The notes beneath the pieces are model-generated. The model was not told the origin of the DNA. It saw only the letters and a program-made list of their open reading frames with translations, and did not search any database. From NCBI RefSeq assembly GCF_041381155.1, contig NC_091145.1, forward strand, positions 41,691,697-41,755,696: DNA of 64,000 bases, read 5' to 3'. The position numbers and the translations under genes were made by a program. The stretch comes from Argopecten irradians. Lineage: Eukaryota > Mollusca > Bivalvia > Pectinida > Pectinidae. Positions within the stretch are counted from its first letter, which is position 1; the number at the start of each line of letters is the position of its first letter. Shown here in pieces: positions 9,830-17,497 of this stretch.

Positions 9830-12421
9830 GTGTTGATCTGTTACGGGACCCGATTATATTGCGCCTCGCCGTGCACGGACAAATTGAAATCTGTACATCA
9901 AAATGACGAGGACATTTTTGAAATGGAAGAAAAAACAGTGTTAACTGCGGCACAAATTTTGCGGGAACGCGCAAAGGCATGTAAATCTGAACTGTCACAA
10001 ACACTAGATGACATATTAGACATCTCTACAAAGGCAGCGAGAAAAATTGTTCCACAAACAATTATGAACTTTTCATGTCAACTGCTGTCTGACACACAAC
10101 TGAAACTAAATGGTGCTGAAGTGGACTGCAGTATTGTTACCCAGGATAAAGCTCTAATTCTCTCACAGCAACTTCTCTACAGTACCTGTGGACTGAAAAC
10201 GCCATTGAGTGTGGGGTTAGCTTTTGACATTTACAATACCACTCGCAGCAAAACTCAAATTACATTAATGAACAGGCTTAATCAAAGTGTAGGCTATGAT
10301 ACATTCCATCGACAGTTGACATCTGTATACAATAATGTCATGACAAAGGTACAGGAGAAGGGGTATTACATTCCACCAAACATGCAATACGGTGTATTCA
10401 CACAATTCGCCTTCGACAACATTGATTGGCAGGAAAAAACACAGGATGGTTCGACTTTCCATGCGACTAGTGCTATCATGATACAGCCTCCTGTTGGGCA
10501 AGGCCAACCATTCACAACAGCTGGGGTGGTAGGTGCTACATCATCTGGAAGCAATAATGAGGCTACTGATATACCTGTTCAGTCACCTGATAAGGGGGAA
10601 ATCTTGTCAAGGGATAGGACAATTTCAGAAGTTCCATCAGTAGATGTTTCAAGATGTCGCCTTACCCCTTCGGAAAGAAAGGTTTCACGGTCATTGAGTG
10701 TGATTCCAACAGTAGCTTCAGTAACTAGCGATATGAAAAGCAGCAAAAGAGCCGAACAACTTCTTCTTGTATGGGAATTAGCACGGATGACGCCAACACG
10801 ACTGTTAGATGCTGATCCCGAAGAAATGAGCGCTATTCCTGGATTCAATTCATTTTGTGCGAACTTATCGAAATGTGTTAACGCAAATCTAATCGGCTAC
10901 CTTCCGCTCATTCCCTACTCGCCCACGGACCCTGGCATCGTGAAGACAACGATGGAGGAAATTGTCAAGCTTTCGAAAGCGATCGGCATGAGTCATGCGA
11001 TTATCACCTGTGATCAAGCAACCTACGAGATCGCATATGCAATCAGAAACCAATTCCAGAACCAGTTTCACTCCGTTATTCTACAGCTCGGTGGATTTCA
11101 TCTTTGTCACAATTACATGAAGTCAATTACCAAAGTTCTCAGAGGAAGTGGGGCAGAAGATATCCTTGTGGCAGCCAATATTGTCCTTCCTGGAACAGCA
11201 AACAAAATCTTCAGTGACAAGTGTGATTACTATCAAACGTTAAGGGTCCTTGTGCTACTCTTTGAAGTGATGGTGTCCCTGAAATGGGATGCCTTCGAAG
11301 ACTGGTGTTCACGGGAGCTCAAAGATACAGACTGTTTACAGGACATTAACAATATCCTTGGAAAGGTGAATGATATGGGTTGTAACCCTACATCTAGCAA
11401 TGAGGAAGATATAGCGAAACTTCTCCAAGATATAGAACCAGCCCTGAACTCTGTCCATCTGCTGTTAGAAGAATTCAGAGCTTCAAAATCAGAATTCCCA
11501 ACATTTGTTTTGTGGGACACATTCATAGAAATGGTGGAAATCCTAATGCGTTTCTTGTATGCACAGCGTTCTGGCCAATGGCTACAGTACTTGGCGGAGG
11601 CAGGTAAAATGCTCCCCTACATCGTTGCAACAGGACATCACAAATATGGTATATATCTACCGCTTTACCTCAGAGAAATGACCCAGCTTCCGGAAACAGC
11701 TCCACATGTGTACAGGAGATATGTTGACCACGGAGACTTCACTGTACGAAGATCAGTTGGAAGACATAATGGCGTCTCTCCCGATATGGTTCTTGAGCAA
11801 ACCTACAATGCAGATGTGAAGCAGAAACAAGGGCTGTGTGGCATCACACTGAATCCTAAGGCACAAGCAAAGTGGCTCTACACCAAACCTATCACTGCAT
11901 CCATGTCTGGGAATCTCAGAAAAATGCTTGGTACAGAGAGTGACAGCGACACATTACATCATGAGGGAGGTCCAACACAGATTGCAAAGGACAATACTGC
12001 TGTACAGAGAGCTATGGAAATAATCCCTGTATTGATGAGAAATCCCTTCAGTGATGAGACAGTAGATGTTCTGGTCAACATAGCAACAGGAGAAAAGAAG
12101 GCTGATGATGAAGTTTGCCGCGACCTTACAAGTGTCAAGGCTATTGGTGAAAAAGCGTTGAAAACCTGTCTGGATGGAGGAGGAGAAAAACTACCAGTTG
12201 TCAAGCTAAAGACATTTGAACATAAACGTATGAAAAGCAAAAGCCTGAAGGGGAATACAACACAAGCTAAACAAGTTGAAGTCAACATTTTACAACGAGT
12301 CACACAAATAATTGCCAGTGGTGGGCAGATTGATATTAAGGAACTTATTGGAGAACATGAGTGTACCGAAATACCTCCTTCACTGTTTGATAGTACGGGT
12401 GAACTTCGGCGAGGTTCATAG
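9830..12421 (+). CDS. Transposon-like ORF, first open segment (863 residues)
   Basis: It is open from ATG 9830. A second, better-placed ATG is at 9923 (MEEKTVLTAAQ), where protein-like composition starts. There is no signal peptide or membrane segment. The Gly-Gly-Phe-His motif lies near residue 422. The last residues, GELRRGS, are followed by TAG, and the same frame stays open and protein-like afterwards, so this stop looks secondary. Codon use is less AT-rich than the flanking DNA. Confidence 0.8.
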   Translation: MLICYGTRLYCASPCTDKLKSVHQNDEDIFEMEEKTVLTAAQILRERAKACKSELSQTLDDILDISTKAARKIVPQTIMNFSCQLLSDTQLKLNGAEVDCSIVTQDKALILSQQLLYSTCGLKTPLSVGLAFDIYNTTRSKTQITLMNRLNQSVGYDTFHRQLTSVYNNVMTKVQEKGYYIPPNMQYGVFTQFAFDNIDWQEKTQDGSTFHATSAIMIQPPVGQGQPFTTAGVVGATSSGSNNEATDIPVQSPDKGEILSRDRTISEVPSVDVSRCRLTPSERKVSRSLSVIPTVASVTSDMKSSKRAEQLLLVWELARMTPTRLLDADPEEMSAIPGFNSFCANLSKCVNANLIGYLPLIPYSPTDPGIVKTTMEEIVKLSKAIGMSHAIITCDQATYEIAYAIRNQFQNQFHSVILQLGGFHLCHNYMKSITKVLRGSGAEDILVAANIVLPGTANKIFSDKCDYYQTLRVLVLLFEVMVSLKWDAFEDWCSRELKDTDCLQDINNILGKVNDMGCNPTSSNEEDIAKLLQDIEPALNSVHLLLEEFRASKSEFPTFVLWDTFIEMVEILMRFLYAQRSGQWLQYLAEAGKMLPYIVATGHHKYGIYLPLYLREMTQLPETAPHVYRRYVDHGDFTVRRSVGRHNGVSPDMVLEQTYNADVKQKQGLCGITLNPKAQAKWLYTKPITASMSGNLRKMLGTESDSDTLHHEGGPTQIAKDNTAVQRAMEIIPVLMRNPFSDETVDVLVNIATGEKKADDEVCRDLTSVKAIGEKALKTCLDGGGEKLPVVKLKTFEHKRMKSKSLKGNTTQAKQVEVNILQRVTQIIASGGQIDIKELIGEHECTEIPPSLFDSTGELRRGS

Positions 12422-13291
12422 TCGGTTTTAATCAAGGTACTACTTAATGAGGCAAATGTTGAGCGGATGACAACAATACCATCAGACCATACTGCAAAGA
12501 AGACTGCATGTGTTGTGGATGGGATGTGTTCCATACAGAGATGGTCCTTTCTCCCAGAGGAAACATTCGAAGATGTTCAGCGACGATATCTGCAGAGGCT
12601 TACGACAGACATTCCACCTGATACCACGAGTATTCACTTTTGCTGTGACAGATATGACCATGCCCCAAGCCTGAAATCGTCTGAGCGGAATCACGGAACT
12701 GCAGGCAAATTAACTAAACTCTTTGATATAAGAGCAAACCTACAAACACCCGCATTCCGTGACTTTGCCGTTGTCGACAAAAACAAAGCTTCTCTTTTGA
12801 ATTTTCTTTGTGAAACCTGGTCAGATAACGTTGAGTACAATGGACCACACCTGTACCTGTCAGGAGGATTTGAAGATCAGACAAAGAGTGTTGTGGTCAC
12901 ACCGGAAGGATGTTTTCCAGTTCTGGAACTGGAATCAACGCAAGAAGAGGCAGATACAAGAATCATACTGCACATGCTTCACTCTGTGGAAAAAGTTGAA
13001 GCCGAGCGAGTTGTTGTTTATGCGAATGATACAGATGTTATTATTTCCTGTATATACTATTACAGCAAGTATCCATCTATTGGTGAACTGTACGTTAGAA
13101 CTGAACAAAATTCATACATCCCTATTCATACGCTGTCGTTGGCACTAGGACCTGAAAAATGCAGTTTATTGCCATATATCCATGCACTCTCTGGGAAAGA
13201 TGACACCAGTTTCATTTTTCGACTCGGAAAAAACAAAGATATGGAAAGCACTTGCTTCCATCAATACATCTCCCCTGTTGACGGTTGGTGA
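12422..13291 (+). CDS. Transposon-like ORF, second segment (nuclease-like region)
   Basis: Same frame as the first segment. It carries QEEADTRIILH (near 12945), NDTDVIISC (near 13026) and HALSGKDDTS (near 13181). Their acidic residues resemble the metal-binding acids of PIN/XPG-type nucleases (inference from motif spacing). Sequence after about 13228 (NKDMESTCF... to the stop at 13291) is out of frame. The true continuation, KTKIWKALASI, is in the next frame. Confidence 0.7.
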   Translation, partial: SVLIKVLLNEANVERMTTIPSDHTAKKTACVVDGMCSIQRWSFLPEETFEDVQRRYLQRLTTDIPPDTTSIHFCCDRYDHAPSLKSSERNHGTAGKLTKLFDIRANLQTPAFRDFAVVDKNKASLLNFLCETWSDNVEYNGPHLYLSGGFEDQTKSVVVTPEGCFPVLELESTQEEADTRIILHMLHSVEKVEAERVVVYANDTDVIISCIYYYSKYPSIGELYVRTEQNSYIPIHTLSLALGPEKCSLLPYIHALSGKDDTSFIFRLGKNKDMESTCFHQYISPVDGW

Positions 13292-13685
13292 CATTCCTAG
13301 TGCAAGAGAACTATCCGAGGAACTTGTTCAAGCAAGCACAGACTTAGTAGTAAAGGCGTTCGGAGGGACCCAGGAAGACACACTCGGAAGTCTGCGAATG
13401 AAAAAGTTTCTCACAGGAACATCTGGAACGCTGGTCAGTCTTCCACCAACAACAGCTGCATTTATGCAGCACATCAAAAGAGCAGTTCTGTCAGCAATCA
13501 TCATCAAATCGTCACATGTGGCGAGGGCTCCCGATGTAAACTTCTCCGATTTTGGTTGGATAGTGAATGACACTGGCAATCTAGTCGCTGTGAAAATGCT
13601 GAAACCAGCATTTCCAACTAGTTTAGAGAAAAGTTTCAAATGCAAATGCCGAAAGAAGTGTGCTGGCAAATTGTGTGTGCAGTAG
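13230..13685 (+). CDS. Transposon-like ORF, third segment
   Basis: Read in the next frame, it continues KTKIWKAL... through a helical region to the first cysteines of the C-terminal cluster (CKCRKKCAGKLC). It is closed early by TAG 13683-13685. One base further along, the reading is CSRNNVACFVGCSCQG...QC and ends at TGA 13786-13788, which completes the cysteine cluster. Confidence 0.7.
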   Translation, partial: KTKIWKALASINTSPLLTVGDIPSARELSEELVQASTDLVVKAFGGTQEDTLGSLRMKKFLTGTSGTLVSLPPTTAAFMQHIKRAVLSAIIIKSSHVARAPDVNFSDFGWIVNDTGNLVAVKMLKPAFPTSLEKSFKCKCRKKCAGKLCVQ

Positions 13686-13788
13686 AAACAATGTAGCATG
13701 TTTTGTGGGTTGTAGTTGTCAAGGCAAATCTGGACAATGTACACGCATCACTCCCACCTACCAAGAGGAGGATAGTGACCAAGATTGA

Positions 13789-15359
13789 ACAAACACCGCG
13801 TAGACAATCATTACATTTTATGGAAAGTTAAACTGTTATAATCTATATAGTGTAATATTATAGCAATGAACACAATCTTCATAGTTTGAAGGAGTCCTTA
13901 CATGTATGCATTTACTTACATGTATGTATTTGAGGTACATAAGCTTTCATTTTATGATCGCTTTTGGAGATTTTTTGAATTGACAGATAAAAAGTCAAAC
14001 TCAAATATAATTGAGATAATATACAAGTAGTTCTATTCAATAGTAGGCATAAATGTTTAGTTAGATAGATTTTATGAGGAAACGACATTTAATATCGTGT
14101 GTCATTTTGAATGAATTTTACCCGCTTCAGTTTAGTTTTTGTTTGAATTCATAAGCATTCGAATATGAACCAAAATTGCACTCTCATCTTATTATTTCTT
14201 TTAATTCTTTATAACAATTACTTAAAATAAAAAAAAAACTGTCATTAGAAAATTGTCAATACCAGATAAAATCCTAAGATAGTGGAAATATGATTAAACC
14301 TGAACAAAATATGTGTGTATTTTGTGCAAAATTTGACCTTCAAGTAACCTTGACCTTTTCAATGTCAAGATAAATGATTAGGTTATAAATGAGTAAATCT
14401 ATTTAGTCTCTGATACTTTATGTATTAATATATTTGCTCTAGTAGAACTTTTTACAAGAACTTGTATCCCTACCCCATTTACTGATAACAATGCAAATTT
14501 ATTGGTTCCGTCGAATATGACCCCTAGTTTTTTTTAAGTAGGTTTCTAGAAATGGTAGCTAGATCCAACATGTAAGGAATTGTTCATAGTAACTAGAAAT
14601 AACAATTTGGAGGGTCAAAAAAGAATATTAAAGTTTCTGAGGAATACAATTGAAGTCAAATAAAAAAATTCCTCTTTTTCGAATTGAAAATTTGACTTTG
14701 ACCTTCATGTGACCTTTAGCTAAAATTGTACATGAACATTATTTTTATTTAAAATCTTCTATTATATATTCATGTTAGAATGATACCTAAAACAAACCAT
14801 TATCTCTCTTATTGTCCAACCTATTGGAGTTCCCCTTTCCCTACCCCATTCTCGGGAAATCGCCAAATTTTTATATGGGCGCTGCTATAAATGACCCCAT
14901 AAAAAATTCTGTGTGGATTTCCCAGAAGGTTGGCCAACCTAAAATTATCTGGGAAGGTCCATTGTAACCAAAAAACAACACCAACCTTTGCCAGCTTTTG
15001 GTGTCCATAAAACCTCTCTGGCTCCCCAGGTATAGGTCGTCTGGTCACGATCGCGACCGCACGCCTGGATTTGAGTTGGACTGGTGTGTTGACAGAATTT
15101 AGTGTTGTTTAATAATGGTATGTATTTTTTTTTTACGGTTTGATCATTTAATAGCTCGGTGCTTGGTTAGCATATCAGATATGACATAAACTATAGCCTA
15201 TGAACTTAAAATGCATGAACTTGTTTTATGTTAGGTAACGTGTAAGATAGCCTAATGCTTTCATCTTATTATCTATGATACGCGTAATATATAATACCTA
15301 CAAGAAATTTAGGCCTAGTTATTTTGTCATAGCGAACCAACTAAACACACATACTTTGC
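13789..15359 (+). other. Downstream part of the inserted segment
   Basis: AT-rich DNA with phrases 'gaccttcaagtaaccttgac' (14337) and 'gaccttcatgtgaccttt' (14700), related in style to the flanking TGACCTTT repeats. The minus-strand frame at 14821-15048 (75 residues) is not recognised. The stretch at 15040-15110 is GC-richer. No terminal repeat, tail or RNA gene is identified. Confidence 0.4.
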
Positions 15360-15420
15360 ATCGTCCGAAAACTGAATTTTTTTCAAAGAATCTATTTTTT
15401 TGGTATCTGTGACTTTTGTA
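15360..15420 (+). repeat. Right copy of 61-bp perfect direct repeat
   Basis: Identical to 8872-8932. Here the sequence runs on without a break into 'gttgaccttttggcccc', the normal continuation of the tandem unit. Confidence 0.92.
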
Positions 15421-16130
15421 GTTGACCTTTTGGCCCCAAATCCAATCCCAAAGTATGATATGTTACTTTTGTATGAAGTTTGAACAAATTCTCAACTTAC
15501 ATGTATCACCCGGAATCCAAAAGGATTTATGAAACAATCTAATTTTAGTAACAGTGTAACAGTGACCTTTGTAGTTGACCTTTTGACCCCTAATCCAATC
15601 CGAAGCTGTATTTTCTCATATGCTATTAGTGTGTGAATAATTGATCGAAATCCGTTTATGTTTTCTCAAGTTATCTTCTGGAAACTAATAATTTGTGAAA
15701 AAATCGTTTTATAGTAAATTAGACCTTTGTAGTTGACCTTTTGACCCTAAATTTAATCCCAAGCTTTGTTTCCCCCTATGTCACCATTGTATGATGTTTG
15801 AACAAATTCCGTTGATGTCCGGACTTATCATCCGGAAACTAAAATAATTTGTGAAACAATTAATTTTTAGTAACAATGACCTTTGTAGTTGACCTTTAGA
15901 CCCCAAATTCAATCCCAAGTTGATTATATTTTCTCATATGCCTCCATTGCGTGAAGTTTGATAAAAATCCGTTAGTTTTTTTCTCAGGTTATCGTCTGGA
16001 AACGAAATTTTTTAAACAATCTATTATTAGTTATGTAGTCGACCTTTTGACCCCAAATTCAATGCCGAGCTGTATTTTCCCATATGCTACAATTGTGTGA
16101 AGTTTGAATTTTTTCCCAAGATATTCAGAC
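15361..16130 (+). repeat. ~155-bp tandem repeat rich in TGACCT half-sites, about 5 copies
   Basis: Units are 150-158 bp, as judged from 'gtagttgacc' at 15419, 15571, 15729, 15885 and 16035. Each unit has the order 'gtgacctttgtagttgacct', 'tttgaccccaaattcaatcc', 'gtatgaagtttgaacaaatt' and 'atcgtccggaaactaaaat'. The copies are diverged. Each carries two or three TGACC(T/C) hexamers, the complement of the AGGTCA nuclear-receptor half-site. Confidence 0.85.
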
Positions 16131-16218
16131 AGACAAACAGACAGACACTTCGGCGGGCATTCAGACAGACAAACAGACAGACACTATAGTCACCTCCGGT
16201 TTCACCGGAAGGGGACTA
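16131..16218 (+). repeat. CAGA-rich tail and terminal hairpin of the TGACCTTT repeat
   Basis: Two copies of 'cagacagacaaacagacaga' are followed by a hairpin at 16187-16218 (TAGTCACCTCCGGT, loop TTC, ACCGGAAGGGGACTA). The hairpin marks the end of the repeat family. The sequence then runs into the 3' flank of the alkylsulfatase gene. Confidence 0.7.
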
Positions 16219-16394
16219 AAAAAAGACAAACTATTCTATAAGAAACATTGCAACTATTTAATTCGTATCATAATATGTAAAATGATCATGATTACTGTAC
16301 AAGGCATTGGGAATATGTCATCCAAAATGATTCAAGAGGTGATATTTACAGAAAGTTGTTCAATATCATTATAATCGTACATTACCTCGGCATA

Positions 16395-17497
16395 TCACAT
16401 ATGCCCGAATTCAAAACATTTTTGCAGGATTCTGAATCCATGGCTACCGAAAAGAACTTTTGTTTTCTTTCGTTGGGTGATCCTGTTCATTACAAAGTTT
16501 TTAAATCTTTTTTCAGTTATATCTATCTTGCGAGTGTAAATTTCAGGGATTTTGTCTTTTCTTACAATCAAAACAGAGTTACGATTCTGGAGAGAAATTG
16601 TTCTTCCCGTGTCTGTGAAATTAAACACTATTGTGAAAGTTTCATTCTCGCAGACCTCTGGCATGAATGCTGAAGGAAGCATGTCAAAAAAGTGTCCAAC
16701 ATCAAATGTGTTGATGTGTTCTGGGGTTACGACTGTCATACCGGAGAAGTCGAGCTCTCCTGTCGTCTCAAGTGCAGACGTTCTCAGATAGTTCATGGCG
16801 TTGGTGTTGATCTGTTTGTCGGCCAACATGTTCAGGCTGTCGACCTTCACCGCCTTGGCTGTCTCGTCAGTGTCATTAACAGCGATGGCATACGAGGCCA
16901 GTTCCAGCGCCCACTGTGGATTTCCCTGCTCCAGTGCCGTCCGAGCCGACGTCACAAGGTTGGTGACGCCGCCTGCCAGATCCGCCATGTGCTGGGCCTT
17001 TTCGTTCACTGTGAGAGGGAAAAGATCCATAGGGTCGCCGCTAAACCAACCTAAATACATCTGGAAGACACCTTTAACGGACCACTCCACCATACCATAC
17101 TCCTCCTGCAGAGAAGGAAGCTTGGCTAACGACGATGGAAGTTTGACTTTGCGGGCGACCTCGCTAGGTGAGAGTCCCTTGTTGATGTAGCGAAGAGCCT
17201 GGTCGTGGATGTATTGGATACCGTCCCTGTGGGGAGTGAGTGTGTCCAGGATCACCTGTTGTCCTATGATAGGACCCAAGTGACTCGGAACAAGATAGGT
17301 TAAGTTCAGGTATATCATGTAGTCCAGTGACCGGAACCATTCCTTAGCGTCCCGGACCTTCGCTCCTCGGATGGTGTAGATGTTGGGGAACGCCTCGTAG
17401 TATGTATCTCCGCACATAAACATATTCCATTCCGGGATGTATACGCCCATATGATCCGTTGTCTCCCCTTGAATCCTGACTAGACGCAGCTTCAAGC
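16395..17497 (-). CDS. Alkylsulfatase-like gene, exon 4 (last coding exon)
   Basis: The acceptor TTTTTCCCAACAG precedes GCTTGAAG, in phase 1 with exon 3 (a split Gly codon). It encodes residues 220-586: GETTDHMGVYIPEW, FMCGDTYYEAFPN, YTIRGAKVRDAKEW, VPSHLGPI, the LGWFSGDPMDLFPL dimer region and the C-terminal domain. It stops at TGA 16395-16397. No AATAAA is seen in the first 150 bp downstream. Confidence 0.9.

Larger units (their letters stand above)
9830..13788 (+). pseudogene. Transposon-like intronless ORF (GGFH / EEADTR / HALSG family), broken by one stop and two frameshifts
   Basis: One protein of about 1,300 residues is spread over 9830-12421, 12422 to about 13230 (same frame after a TAG at 12419-12421), about 13230-13685 (frame changed in the A6 run GGAAAAAAC near 13228) and about 13678-13788 (frame changed in a TG dinucleotide run at 13672-13680). 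Motifs in order: FDIYNTTRSK, FAFDNIDW...GSTFHATS, TCDQATYEIAY...LGGFHLCHN, QEEADTRIILH, NDTDVIISCIYYY, HALSGKDDTS, and a C-terminal cysteine cluster (KCKCRKKCAGKLC, then CFVGCSCQGKSGQC) resembling a CXC motif. From memory this matches an uncharacterised, multi-copy, intronless family in cnidarians, molluscs and other invertebrates with a PIN/XPG-like nuclease region, possibly an Academ-like transposase. That assignment is unverified. With three lesions it is probably inactive, unless some are sequencing errors. Confidence 0.75.
8933..15359. mobile_element. Putative 6.4-kb inserted element carrying a transposon-like ORF
   Basis: The segment interrupts the TGACCTTT tandem repeat, and 61 bp of the repeat is duplicated at the two edges. 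It holds a long intronless ORF (9830-13788, broken), about 900 bp of AT-rich leader with homopolymers, and about 1.6 kb of downstream sequence with short 'tgaccttcatgtgacctt' phrases at 14325-14720. The edges show no perfect terminal inverted repeats. A weak 13-bp pair, TTGGCTCGTCATG (8940) against CATAGCGAACCAA (15328-15340), differs at three places. A 61-bp target duplication is far longer than cut-and-paste transposons usually give, so a recombination, retro-insertion or assembly origin must be kept open. Confidence 0.6.

Noticed and set aside
11959-12534. 191-residue antisense ORF and other antisense frames under the transposon-like ORF
   Set aside because: They are shadows of the plus-strand coding sequence. 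The plus strand has recognisable motifs and the antisense does not.
14821-15048. 75-residue minus-strand ORF downstream of the transposon-like ORF
   Set aside because: No recognised domain. It could be a conserved element part, but one copy gives no support.
8872-15420. 61-bp direct repeats as LTRs of a retrotransposon
   Set aside because: They belong to the surrounding older tandem repeat, are too short for typical LTRs, and no gag-pol, primer-binding site or polypurine tract was found.
16356-17190. Plus-strand ORFs opposite alkylsulfatase exon 4
   Set aside because: They are antisense shadows of a well-supported coding exon.
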